A stretch of DNA of 64,000 nucleotides, from assembly GCA_964250765.1 (NCBI GenBank), contig CAXUHF010000009.1, forward strand, positions 1 through 64,000, in the 5' to 3' direction. Position 1 is the stretch's first letter; every line of letters starts with the position of its first letter. The position numbers were made by a program, and so were the translations under genes. Shown here piece by piece: positions 16,012-25,256 of this stretch. The notes below the pieces were generated by a model. The model made no database searches, had not been told where the DNA came from, and worked only from the letters and a program-made list of their open reading frames with translations. The stretch is from JBBQVS01 sp964250765. GTDB taxonomy: Bacteria > Chloroflexota > Ktedonobacteria > Ktedonobacterales > Ktedonobacteraceae.

Positions 16012-18279
16012 CTACCTAGCTACGTAATTGACCACTATAAGCACAACAGCCACAAGCACCGCAATACCACCGAAGAACGTGACCATGTACGACTGAACTC
16101 TACCAGTCTCAGTATAGCGAACATCACGCCCAAGCGTTGTTACAAGACGTGCCACACCATTGACAATGCCATCGACGATGTAGGTATCAAAGGCTTGTTC
16201 AATATGTGAAAGACCAAGCACACCATACTTGATAATCCAGCCATATAAGTCGTCAACGTAGTAGCGATTGTAGAGAATACGGTGAATAGTTTTCAGTGCC
16301 GCATTGTTCTCCACAAGATTGTGCAAACGTTCTTGATTCAAGCGGGCATACATGAAGTAAGCCGTACCGAGTCCTACCAATGCGACAGCAATACCTAGAT
16401 AGGTCAATGGATCGGTAAACAGTCCACTAAAGTCGAGTGGAACTGCTCCGCGCTGTACGTAGGGGAAGAAACCGAACCAATAACCAGCAATCACTGATGG
16501 AATAGCGAGCAGTATTAACGGTATCGTCATTGAGAGCGGTGACTCATGAGGCTCACCAACACCTCGATACGTTCCACCCCATAGACCACCAAGCTTTCCA
16601 TCCGTATTGCCAAAGGCCAGGATATAGGCACGCAACATGTAAAACGCGGTCAAGCCTGCCGTACCAAGTGTAATAATATATAACGCCCATTGCCCACGCT
16701 GAGCTGCAAGACCAATGATGGTGTCCTTACTATAGAAACCAGCTAAGAGAGGAAAGCCGGAAATTGACAGCGTAGCAATCAGCCATGTGATAGCTGTAAT
16801 CGGCATCTTTGGACCAAGCCCACCCATCAAGCGCATATCCTGTACCTCTTTGTGTGTGGCATGGTGCAGTGAATGCAACACGCTACCAGCACCTAAAAAG
16901 AGCAATGCTTTGAAGAATGCGTGTGTGAAGAGGTGGAACATACCAGGGCCAGTACCATAGAGATATGGAGTGTTACCGAGACCGGAAAGGCCGAGACCAA
17001 CAAACATATAGCCAAGCTGACTAATGGTTGAAAAGGCCAGTACGCGTTTGAAGTCAGACTGCACAAGCGCGATTGTCGCGGCAAAGAGTGCCGTGATACC
17101 ACCAACCCATGCGACAGTAAGTAGAGCAGTAGGTCCAGCCGCGACAAAGAGCGGGAAGACACGTGCCACCATATACACACCAGCAGCAACCATTGTTGCC
17201 GCGTGAATCAGTGCGCTGACAGGTGTTGGACCTTCCATAGCAGATGGTAGCCATACATGGAGAGGCACCTGAGCAGATTTACCAATAGCACCGCAGAAGA
17301 CCAGGATCATCGCCGTTGCCAGCAAGCCCTGACTCATAACCTGTGGAGCTTTAATGAACAACGTGGGAAAATCGAAGGTGCCTGTGTTGGCGAAGAGAAT
17401 CATGATACCAATGATAAAGCCAACATCACCAATACGGTTCGTCACAAATGCCTGCATCGCCGCGTTTGCTGGCGACGGACGCTGCTCCTCTGGCTTGGCC
17501 TTCTTGTTAATCCAGAAGCCAATCAGGAGGTAAGAACTCAAGCCCACCAGTTCCCAACCGACGAAGATAACCAGGAAGTTTTGCGCAAAGACAATGACCA
17601 GCATTGAGAAAGTGAAGAGAGCAAGGTACGCATAAAAACGCGCATAGCCTGCCGAATCTTCCATATAACCTTGTGAATAGTAGTGGACTAGGAGCGAAAC
17701 CGTTGTCACGACCACCATCATAGCGATAGCAAGTGTATCGAGATGGAAAGCAATTGTATAATTGCCCACAGTTCCCTGTGTAAACCAGTCGTAGACAAAA
17801 ACCTGGACACCACCACTCTTTTGGAATGCGGTATCGCCTAACGAGACGAAGAGTAGTGCCCAAGCGTAAATAGCGGCAAGGAGCATAATGCCAATACCAA
17901 TATAGCCACTGACAACTGCTCCTGTTGAGAGATGCGCAACCTTGGGGTCCTCGTCGTCATCCTCGCCGGAGTCGTCTAAGTTCGCTCCATGAACCTCTGC
18001 CGCATGATCTTCTGCCTGAGCAACAGAATCTTTTGAGCCGCGATCAGTCGCCGCACTTGTAATGCCTGGAACAGTTGCATAGGCGAGTTCCGCGCCTGCA
18101 TGTGCCTCTTGTTCGCTGCCTTGAGCATCATGTGAACCATGTTCGTCGTGGGTGACGATGCGTACCTTCTTCGGACGGCTCTGCATGTCCCAGACACGGG
18201 TTCCAAACACAATGACCACGAAGGACAGGAGTGGCGCGAATAAGACCAACCATGAATATTGATACATAGCATTCACCAC
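16012..18279 (-). CDS. nuoL: NADH-quinone oxidoreductase subunit L with hydrophilic insertion
   Basis: A 755-aa subunit, longer than the usual 610-660 aa. Core motifs are present: FVGWELVGLSSYLLIGFW, LHVWLPSAMEGPTPVSALIH, and the C-terminal lateral amphipathic helix region. The extra length lies between the first two membrane helices: residues about 31-118 are hydrophilic, rich in His, Asp, Glu and Ala, and end in a run of acidic residues (DDSGEDDDEDP). The apparent start is a GTG that overlaps the end of nuoK by 7 bases. An ATG at 18267 is the alternative. Confidence 0.93.
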   Translation of the reverse strand: MVNAMYQYSWLVLFAPLLSFVVIVFGTRVWDMQSRPKKVRIVTHDEHGSHDAQGSEQEAHAGAELAYATVPGITSAATDRGSKDSVAQAEDHAAEVHGANLDDSGEDDDEDPKVAHLSTGAVVSGYIGIGIMLLAAIYAWALLFVSLGDTAFQKSGGVQVFVYDWFTQGTVGNYTIAFHLDTLAIAMMVVVTTVSLLVHYYSQGYMEDSAGYARFYAYLALFTFSMLVIVFAQNFLVIFVGWELVGLSSYLLIGFWINKKAKPEEQRPSPANAAMQAFVTNRIGDVGFIIGIMILFANTGTFDFPTLFIKAPQVMSQGLLATAMILVFCGAIGKSAQVPLHVWLPSAMEGPTPVSALIHAATMVAAGVYMVARVFPLFVAAGPTALLTVAWVGGITALFAATIALVQSDFKRVLAFSTISQLGYMFVGLGLSGLGNTPYLYGTGPGMFHLFTHAFFKALLFLGAGSVLHSLHHATHKEVQDMRLMGGLGPKMPITAITWLIATLSISGFPLLAGFYSKDTIIGLAAQRGQWALYIITLGTAGLTAFYMLRAYILAFGNTDGKLGGLWGGTYRGVGEPHESPLSMTIPLILLAIPSVIAGYWFGFFPYVQRGAVPLDFSGLFTDPLTYLGIAVALVGLGTAYFMYARLNQERLHNLVENNAALKTIHRILYNRYYVDDLYGWIIKYGVLGLSHIEQAFDTYIVDGIVNGVARLVTTLGRDVRYTETGRVQSYMVTFFGGIAVLVAVVLIVVNYVAR

Positions 18280-18608
18280 TTCATCATGTCAATTTCGCTC
18301 ACATCCACAGTATCACGTTTGCGGTAGATCGAGATAACCATTGCCAGCGCAACCGCAGCCTCTGCAGCCGCCACAGTGATAATGAAGATAGCGAAGATTT
18401 GTCCAGTCAAGAGACTTGAGAAGTCTAACCCATTCGCCTTGACATGGTTAAAAAAAGAAAAACCGACCAAAGTAATATTGACCGCATTCAGCATGATCTC
18501 GATACCCATAAGTACCGCAATCGCATTACGCTTAGCAATCGCGCCATAGAGTCCAATACAAAAAAGAATGGCACCGAGTACTAAAAAATGATTAAGTGTA
18601 AGTCCCAT
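18273..18608 (-). CDS. nuoK: NADH-quinone oxidoreductase subunit K
   Basis: An 111-aa Complex I subunit with three membrane helices. The two conserved buried glutamates of the proton pathway are present (LMGIEIMLNAVN and TVAAAEAAVALAM). It lies 6 bases after nuoJ and overlaps nuoL. Confidence 0.95.
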   Translation of the reverse strand: MGLTLNHFLVLGAILFCIGLYGAIAKRNAIAVLMGIEIMLNAVNITLVGFSFFNHVKANGLDFSSLLTGQIFAIFIITVAAAEAAVALAMVISIYRKRDTVDVSEIDMMKW

Positions 18609-18614
18609 AATGTA

Positions 18615-19136
18615 CTAGTCCTCCCGACCGATGACAATCGCACCAATGATTGCGACGAGCAATACAAGCGACGCAACCTCAAAGGGGAGTACATAACTGT
18701 ATCCAGTTGGGCTATAGAGAAGCTGCCCGATGCGCACTACATTACTCACATTTCCCGGCAACGGACTCGAAACACCAACATTGCTTACAGCATGCGCGCT
18801 GTTCATCTCGGCATAGATGATGCCTGCACCAACGAGAATACTCACGATGGCTCCAAGCCACCACTGTTTGCTCACGGGATTTGTACTCTCTTTACCCGTA
18901 ACGCGCGTCAACATAATTGCGAACAGAATAAGAATAGTGATCGCACCTACATAGATGAGAATTTGCACAATAGCGATAAATTCGGCATTGAGCAAGACAT
19001 AGATACCAGCAGCCATCGCAAACACGATAACCAGCGCCAACGCGCTGTGTACGATGTTACGAAGACCTACCACCGCCAATGCTGATCCCACCAGGATCAC
19101 AGCGATGATCCAGAAGACAAGGGTGGCAAAGTCCAT
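18615..19136 (-). CDS. nuoJ: NADH-quinone oxidoreductase subunit J
   Basis: A 173-aa membrane subunit with about five helices and the conserved stretch FIAIVQILIYVGAITILILF. An upstream start at 19184 is in frame, but GGAGG about 11 bases before 19136 and the family's usual N-terminus (MDFATLVFWI) favour 19136. It is the first gene of this nuo run. No nuoA-I genes are in the window, so the peripheral arm must be encoded elsewhere. Confidence 0.93.
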   Translation of the reverse strand: MDFATLVFWIIAVILVGSALAVVGLRNIVHSALALVIVFAMAAGIYVLLNAEFIAIVQILIYVGAITILILFAIMLTRVTGKESTNPVSKQWWLGAIVSILVGAGIIYAEMNSAHAVSNVGVSSPLPGNVSNVVRIGQLLYSPTGYSYVLPFEVASLVLLVAIIGAIVIGRED

Positions 19137-19507
19137 AACGAAATAACCCTCCACATGACGTTGGACTGTAATTTCAAATCTCATGAGAGAGGAAGAGAAT
19201 ATTACATCCTTGTTGAATAGTTCCTATAAGTATTGTATCATCCGTAGCACGGCACAAAAACCGAGCAATAGAGCGGTACATATGTTCCCACTTGCGATTC
19301 TAGCAAAACAAACGGGTTGTGACAAGGGGAAAGAGCATGGATTCTGTTTCGTTCCCTTATAACACGTTTGAAAAAAGTGAATACAATACATCTTGAACGC
19401 CATTTAGGACGTATTCTTTAGTGTTAGATATAATTTTCTGAATGATTATGATATACTCTACGTTGGATACCCCATCCACTGTTAATAGATAAAAGGCACG
19501 GACTGCA
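19137..19507. other. Divergent intergenic region, nuo / pseudokinase
   Basis: 371 bases without a gene that must hold promoters for both sides. TATAAT at 19429-19434 and TATACT at 19452-19457 face the pseudokinase, but I see no convincing -35 partner. Nothing else is recognised. Confidence 0.5.
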
Positions 19508-21514
19508 ATGAGTGTAACGCAAACAACAACGACACAGGATGCTTCCGATGATGTGAGATGCACACACTGTAATAGTGTTTTGCCTCCACAGGCAACATTT
19601 TGTAGTACTTGTGGTGAACGAGTCCAGAGCAATTCACTACAAGCAACACTACCAGATACAGCAGATATTACTGAACGCTATCGTATAACATCTCTTTTGT
19701 ACCGCGATGCTTGTACACAAGTGTTTCTGGCAATGGACACACTGCATTCCCGTCCTGTTGTCATTCGTAATATAGATATCACTGATTTGAATGACGATGC
19801 CAAGTCTCAGGCAGTCAAAGCGACACAGCACGAGTACGATGTGTTGCGGCGTCAGCATATCCCTGATGTGACTCCGCTTATCGACCTGCGCTATTTCCAG
19901 GAGCATCTCTTTACTGTTGGAGGATGGCCCTTTCCACTTCCTGAAGATGCTCAGCATGGAAGTAGTAAGGCTTTTACACACACTCTACACGATCTGCTGC
20001 AAAGTGGCATTGGACTTCCGAGCGAACAAATAGCCCTTGCATGGCTGTATCGTCTTAGTGGTGCTATTGGGCATTTGCACAATTTAGATATTGTGCTAGG
20101 TAATCTTGATCCTACGACAATTGTAGTTAGTGATGCGACCTATAATGGTGTTCCCGCACTCGCTGTCTCATGGCTTCCCACGCCTATACGCTCGTTGACA
20201 ACATCGAGCAGTACAAATGAGGGTCCGTTCGTGGCACCAGAGGCACGTCTTGATGCAGTGGAAGCGCGCTCAGACATCTACAGTCTCGGTGCGTTGCTCT
20301 ACTTACTGCTCACAGGTTCCTCTCCCGACGAATCGACCTCGACGCAACGACCGTGGCATGGGCTGCGCGAAGCGAACCCACGTATCTCAGGCAATATCGA
20401 AGCTATTGTAATGAGGGCACTCTCCGCCGATATGTCTAACCGCTTTCAACGCGTCGAAGAGATGGAGGAGGCATTGCTGCTAGCACTTGAGCAGTTTTCT
20501 GAGACACATAGAGTACACCCCAGAACTACCACACAAAAAAACGGCAAACGCGGCACGGCAATGAACGGACAAGAGACGATAGACTCAAAGGATGACGCTG
20601 AGGAGGTAACAATCTCTATCGTGTCTTTACAATCGCAACTTGCGCGCTTGCAATTCAACCAACCTGAGGTAGGACAGGAAAGTGTCCAGGACGGATATGT
20701 GTTGGCACGAGAAGCTATTGCTGACACCCCCACGATATCCACTGCTCACATCCGTGATGCGCTGCTCAACTCGGTGATCAGTACGCCACAGCCTATAGAA
20801 GAGAATGAGACACCCGAAGACGAGACGCCATCTATAGATGAAGCATTACCGGAGCCAATGCCGAGAGCCACACCAGTACCTATAAGTAGTACAACACGTG
20901 AGGTACCCTTACTACAGCGTTTTACAGAACGAATTACGGGCGTTTTACCTGCGCTAAAACCAAAACCCCGTCCGGCAGAAGACTCCTCTTCAACTGAAGC
21001 CCAAACAGACACGACAGGTATATCGTTTTTTAAGCGGCTCCAACGCTTTTTACTTGGTGAACAACAGCATACGTCAACGGCAGCGGCCCTGATTGAAACG
21101 CCATTGCGTGTACAGCCAAATCAAGGCTATACGATTCGCATTCACTTGATGGGACGCGAGGTAGCCGCCGCTCCATCAGGCTCGAAACAAGGGACTCAGC
21201 CCGTTGGCTTGAGTGCAATCGTTCGTGACGAGATCGTGCATATCGAGGTGCGATCAGCTATCTTTCAAAACTACGCCTACGTCGCGCAACGTGCGGATGT
21301 GCACATGCCTGGTGACGGTTTCGCTGCCGAGGTACTCATTCCAATGCAGACGCTTTCGGATGGCCCTAGTGGACGCCGCGAACGCCTACATATCTTCTTT
21401 ATGGACGAAATGAAACGTCCGCTTTATGAAAAGCCGTTTGCCGTCGAAGTCTTTGTGTCACGTCTCGTTCAATCAGGTCGCGAAGGGCATAATGTGCTAA
21501 CAATTCCCCTGTAG
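19508..21514 (+). CDS. Zinc-ribbon protein with degenerate Ser/Thr kinase domain
   Basis: A 668-aa protein. Residues 18-35 form a zinc ribbon (CTHC...CSTC). Residues about 55-320 follow the eukaryotic-type kinase fold. However, the HRD catalytic loop is replaced by LGNLDPTTIVV, DFG is absent (LAVSWL in its place) and the glycine loop is missing. It still has the APE-like VAPEARLDA and the helix F motif DIYSLGALLYLLLTG. It is therefore probably a pseudokinase that binds rather than phosphorylates. Residues about 330-530 are low-complexity, and the last 130 form a compact beta-rich domain I do not recognise. The stop codon TAG lies inside a repeat element. Confidence 0.8.
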   Translation: MSVTQTTTTQDASDDVRCTHCNSVLPPQATFCSTCGERVQSNSLQATLPDTADITERYRITSLLYRDACTQVFLAMDTLHSRPVVIRNIDITDLNDDAKSQAVKATQHEYDVLRRQHIPDVTPLIDLRYFQEHLFTVGGWPFPLPEDAQHGSSKAFTHTLHDLLQSGIGLPSEQIALAWLYRLSGAIGHLHNLDIVLGNLDPTTIVVSDATYNGVPALAVSWLPTPIRSLTTSSSTNEGPFVAPEARLDAVEARSDIYSLGALLYLLLTGSSPDESTSTQRPWHGLREANPRISGNIEAIVMRALSADMSNRFQRVEEMEEALLLALEQFSETHRVHPRTTTQKNGKRGTAMNGQETIDSKDDAEEVTISIVSLQSQLARLQFNQPEVGQESVQDGYVLAREAIADTPTISTAHIRDALLNSVISTPQPIEENETPEDETPSIDEALPEPMPRATPVPISSTTREVPLLQRFTERITGVLPALKPKPRPAEDSSSTEAQTDTTGISFFKRLQRFLLGEQQHTSTAAALIETPLRVQPNQGYTIRIHLMGREVAAAPSGSKQGTQPVGLSAIVRDEIVHIEVRSAIFQNYAYVAQRADVHMPGDGFAAEVLIPMQTLSDGPSGRRERLHIFFMDEMKRPLYEKPFAVEVFVSRLVQSGREGHNVLTIPL

Positions 21515-21648
21515 AGACCGATTTATCGCGTCCTTCTCGGCAATGGAAACGTGAAGAGGACGCGATAATTGGTGCATCCGGTAAATATCAAGGAGATGCG
21601 CACATTGCTTCGCTCGTGCCGAGGACGCGATAAATCGGTCCCTACAGA
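21510..21648. repeat. Family B palindromic element (long form)
   Basis: The left arm begins TGTAGAGACCGATTTATCGC and the right arm ends with its mirror, CGGTCCCTACA. A third, partial right-arm copy (GAGGACGCGATAATTGGTG) sits inside near 21557, so the element may be a nested or partly duplicated copy. Its first bases supply the stop codon of the upstream pseudokinase gene. Confidence 0.85.
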
Positions 21649-21690
21649 TTTCAACATTCCTTTTTGTTACAGAGATATTTTATCGGCAGA

Positions 21691-22302
21691 CTAGTCGAGA
21701 TTGGGGCGCACGAGTAACATCTTGTCTTCCAGATTGGCCTTGACCGTCGCCCACTCGGTATCCAGAATACTGTAGTAGACCGAGTGGCGATAGTAGCCAT
21801 CGGGCAGAATCATATGGTTACGCAGAATGCCTTCTTTCATTGCCCCAAGACGTTCAATGGCGTGTTGTGAGACAAGGTTACGACTATCCGTCTTGAACTG
21901 TACGCGAATAGCACGCAATGTCTCGAATGCATGACGCAACAATAGGTACTTGCATTCTGTATTCACGGCAGTACGACGTACTGATTGTGCTAGCCATGTT
22001 CCGCCAATCTCTAATCCTCGGTCTCGCGGGACAATGGTAAGGTAGCGAGTCGAACCAACGACATCGCCAGTAGCCAGTTGAATAATAACGAATGGAACAT
22101 CGCTTCCGTTGGCTTGCGCCCCTAGTGCCCCATCAATCCACTCGTGCATAGCGGTCAGCGAAATAGAGGGATTATATGGCATATAGGACCAGATAGTGGA
22201 GTCCTGTGCGGCACGAAAAAGAGTTTCCGCATGCTCTTTTCGTAGTGGTTCTAATCGTACAATCTCGCCTGTAAGTGCGATAGGTTCTACCTTCATTGAC
22301 AT
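21691..22302 (-). CDS. GNAT acetyltransferase, RimJ/RimL type
   Basis: A 203-aa protein of the Acetyltransf_3 type: LEPLRKEHAETLF at the N-terminus, GSTRYLTIVPRDRGLEIGGTW in the middle, and the acetyl-CoA-binding part LLLRHAFETLRAIRVQFKTD then NLVSQHAIERLGAMKEG. The open frame extends upstream to 22362, but those codons come from a repeat element. AGGAG lies 8 bases before the ATG at 22302. The acceptor (protein N-terminus or small amine) is unknown. Confidence 0.88.
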   Translation of the reverse strand: MSMKVEPIALTGEIVRLEPLRKEHAETLFRAAQDSTIWSYMPYNPSISLTAMHEWIDGALGAQANGSDVPFVIIQLATGDVVGSTRYLTIVPRDRGLEIGGTWLAQSVRRTAVNTECKYLLLRHAFETLRAIRVQFKTDSRNLVSQHAIERLGAMKEGILRNHMILPDGYYRHSVYYSILDTEWATVKANLEDKMLLVRPNLD

Positions 22303-22328
22303 AAACAATTCTCCTAGATGAAATATCT

Positions 22329-22452
22329 GTAGGGGTCTAATTCCATTACACCCTCTTGGCATTCTACAATGTTGAAGAGTAGATGAAACGCTTCACCAAT
22401 CCTGTGGACGGAAACAATCGCCAAGAGGGTGTAATAGAATTAGACCCCTACA
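22329..22452. repeat. Family A palindromic element
   Basis: A complete copy of 124 bp. The left arm starts TGTAGGGGTCTAATTCCATT and the right arm ends AATTAGACCCCTACA; the centre resembles the copy at 57308. It lies between the GNAT gene and the Y-family gene. Confidence 0.92.
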
Positions 22453-22693
22453 TTCCACCTATCCACATTATTTTATCGAATCTCATTAATTACATTCATC
22501 TATGTTGCCCACTAAATGCACACTTGACAGCCCTACGATTGAGTAGCACAATAGGGGGGAACAAAACGCATTAACGTTCTCAACAGCTAGATGCAAACAA
22601 AGAGACTACAACTCGTTTATTCTCATAAACGTATGAAAATTGCTTATATTATGCTGTATACTATCGAGAACGAATAATAGAAGATTATAAACT

Positions 22694-24142
22694 ATGCAAC
22701 AACCCAATGAGAACCGCACTAGCCACTCTACCGATGAGACAGCACGCGCATTTAATCATCCTGAACGTCAACTTGCCGATGCACCAACTCTGCCTCCCTC
22801 ATCCATCAACATGCAAGAGGTTGCGCGTGCAGCAGAACGCGCACGTCTACGACAAGGAATCATGCATGTCCGTATTCGTCACTTTTATTGTACGCTGGAA
22901 GAGATGTTTGATGCATCACTACATGGGCAAAGCTTTGTAGTAGGCACTGGTACGGGTCGTCCCAACGAGCCAGGACGCGTCATCGACGCCTCGACCGCCG
23001 CTATGCGCTTAGGCGTGACTCCGGGTATGCCGCTTCGTCGCGCCCATCGTCTCGCGCCACGTACACGCTTCATGCCAGCATCATATGATAGATATCAGCC
23101 AATTCTACAACGCTTACGGGAACGCTATCGTGCCTACTCGCGTATCATCGAGTCCATTCCAATCGCAGACGCCTTTATTGACTTGCGTGGTTGTGAAATT
23201 CCGTTTGACTCTCCAGTCGCCCTTGCGGAGCGCCTGTGTGCCGAGATCGCTGAAATGGGGTTAACCGCACAAATCGGCGTTGCTAACGGGAAAGCAATAG
23301 CAGAACTTGCGGCCTTGATGAGTCGAAAAGATGGGCGGCAGGGTGTCCTCTATATTCCACCCGGACGCGAAGCCTCGTTTGTACAGACACTTCCGCTTGC
23401 ATTGCTCTTACAACTACGTGCAGCAGGCATCGGCAGTCCAGGCACCTTTCCAGAGTTGGATGAGCAAAAAGAAGGCAATAACTCACGCCCACCAGAGGTC
23501 GAGGGCAAGAGTGAGCAGGTTGACCCCGTTGCAGTTGCGGAACTGGTCACGCATCTACGCGATTTCGGCATTACAACATTTGCACAGGTTGCCACACTAA
23601 CTGAAGAGGGTGTGACACGTCGCCTAGGACGGCTCGGCATCTGGGTCTATCAAGTTGCTTCTGGCGAAGATACAAGTTTAGTGGTGCCCGATGCACCACC
23701 ACTCAGCCAGAATGCACGGGTGCGCTTTCATCATGCCGCCGATGCTGATGAGACGTGTGCTGCCATTCGTAAGCTCTCAGACTACCTTGGAGAACGCTTG
23801 AAAGAGCAACGACTAAAGGGGCAGATAGTCGCGTTGATTCTCTGGCCTAGCCGTACAGCTCATCGTGACACGCGAAAATTGATGATGGGCGAAGAGGGCG
23901 AGGAGATGGTGATCACATCCGCCGAGGAAACGCTCGGTGGACAGATGATGCTCACTCATCATACCGATGACGCTGATGTGATTGCACAACATGGGCTGAT
24001 GCTGTTCGCACATTATCATCAGCCCGCGAATCGCTACCTGCAAGTACAGTTACGCATTGGTGACATCACCACCACCATTCCTGCCTATTACCCACCACCC
24101 GCTCGTGCACGTGGCAAAGCCACACGTAAGCTAGGAGGCTAA
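22694..24142 (+). CDS. ImuB-like, probably inactive Y-family DNA polymerase
   Basis: A 482-aa protein with a Y-family polymerase core starting at about residue 55. Metal-binding acids are lost. The DxD-type strand reads VRIRHFYCTLEE (Arg60 and Arg62 in place of Asp), and the SIDE motif reads SIPIADAFID (Ala158, Asp159). The thumb/HhH region (about 270-310) and little-finger region (about 350-470) remain. Catalytically dead Y-family proteins of the ImuB type act as hubs for mutagenic repair with a beta clamp and ImuA/DnaE2. No imuA or dnaE2 is next to it here. Confidence 0.75.
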   Translation: MQQPNENRTSHSTDETARAFNHPERQLADAPTLPPSSINMQEVARAAERARLRQGIMHVRIRHFYCTLEEMFDASLHGQSFVVGTGTGRPNEPGRVIDASTAAMRLGVTPGMPLRRAHRLAPRTRFMPASYDRYQPILQRLRERYRAYSRIIESIPIADAFIDLRGCEIPFDSPVALAERLCAEIAEMGLTAQIGVANGKAIAELAALMSRKDGRQGVLYIPPGREASFVQTLPLALLLQLRAAGIGSPGTFPELDEQKEGNNSRPPEVEGKSEQVDPVAVAELVTHLRDFGITTFAQVATLTEEGVTRRLGRLGIWVYQVASGEDTSLVVPDAPPLSQNARVRFHHAADADETCAAIRKLSDYLGERLKEQRLKGQIVALILWPSRTAHRDTRKLMMGEEGEEMVITSAEETLGGQMMLTHHTDDADVIAQHGLMLFAHYHQPANRYLQVQLRIGDITTTIPAYYPPPARARGKATRKLGG

Positions 24143-24152
24143 AAAGATAATG

Positions 24153-24190
24153 TGCTTGCAAGAGGCCGACGTGTCGGCCTCTTGCAAGCA
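24153..24190. terminator. Two-way terminator hairpin
   Basis: Perfect 18-bp arms (24153-24170 and 24173-24190) with a 2-base loop, between the convergent Y-family and PPK2 genes. Confidence 0.85.
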
Positions 24191-24192
24191 TA

Positions 24193-25020
24193 CTACCCTT
24201 CTCTCATTTGTTTCAGGGCGGCAAGTTCTTTCTGACCACGAGCCTCTAAATCTGTTTGCCACTCGTCCTTGTATTTTTGCATCGTGTCGGCTACCACTTG
24301 CGCTATCGCAAGGTTACGATGCCATTTGTGGTTCGCGGGCACAATATACCACGGAGCCTCTTCTGTACTACATTTACTGAGCACATCTTCATAGGCAGTT
24401 TGATAATCGTCCCAGTATTTGCGCTCAGCCCAATCGCTTGCAGACAGTTTCCATGCCTTATCACGGTCTTGTTCTCGTGCTAATAAACGTTGCTTCTGCT
24501 CTTCGTTACTAATATGCAGAAAGAATTTGAGCACAATCGTTCCGCTCTCGGTCAGTAATTTCTCGAAATGATTGATCTCTTTGTAACGCTTGCTCCACAC
24601 ATCCTCTGGCACAAGGTTATGGACACGCACCACCAGCACATCTTCATAATGTGAACGGTTGAAGACACCAATCATGCCACGCGCGGGTGTGACACGATGA
24701 ATGCGCCAAAGAAAGTCATGGAGTAGTTCTTCTGGAGTTGGTCCCTTGAACGAATGAACTTCACATCCCTGTGGGTTAACGGACGAGAAGACGTGTCGAA
24801 TTGTGCCATCTTTCCCACTTGTATCCATGCCTTGCAACACGATCAACATACTATGATGTTGTGCAGCCGCAAGGAGTTCTTGCAACTTGCTCAACTCGCT
24901 ACTCAAATGCTCAGATGTACCCTGAGCCGAGTCATGATCGACATGCTTGTCTGTATGACCCGGATCATAGTCCTTCAATTTGACCGTTGTACCCTCATCA
25001 ATCTTCCATGCCAATGCCAT
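24193..25020 (-). CDS. Polyphosphate kinase 2 family phosphotransferase
   Basis: A 275-aa soluble PPK2 enzyme. Walker A is LQGMDTSGKDG (about residue 62), followed by the lid region with FKGPTPEELLHDFLWR, and the Walker B-like FNRSHYEDVLVVRVH. These match PPK2 proteins that move phosphate between polyphosphate and nucleoside mono- or diphosphates. Which nucleotide is preferred cannot be read here. A clear terminator follows its stop. Confidence 0.93.
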   Translation of the reverse strand: MALAWKIDEGTTVKLKDYDPGHTDKHVDHDSAQGTSEHLSSELSKLQELLAAAQHHSMLIVLQGMDTSGKDGTIRHVFSSVNPQGCEVHSFKGPTPEELLHDFLWRIHRVTPARGMIGVFNRSHYEDVLVVRVHNLVPEDVWSKRYKEINHFEKLLTESGTIVLKFFLHISNEEQKQRLLAREQDRDKAWKLSASDWAERKYWDDYQTAYEDVLSKCSTEEAPWYIVPANHKWHRNLAIAQVVADTMQKYKDEWQTDLEARGQKELAALKQMREG

Positions 25021-25256
25021 TATGTTTTCCTTTCATCGCAGATAACCCTCTACCTACTATACGAGATAGGTATAACAGATAGCTTCATACAAGCATAAAT
25101 TTTTGAAGCACAGCAGCCTTATGAAACCTGTAACTATGCTCATTCGTTATACTAATGATATACTCTCGTATATAATGACAAATACAACACAAACATAAGA
25201 AGCACAATACTTCACGGGGGATGTATTGCTCTGCTTGTATCTTCCAGGGGTCGCAC

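Noticed and set aside
22302..22362. Extended N-terminus of the GNAT protein
   Set aside because: The extra codons are the left arm of a family A repeat, and a good ribosome binding site precedes 22302.
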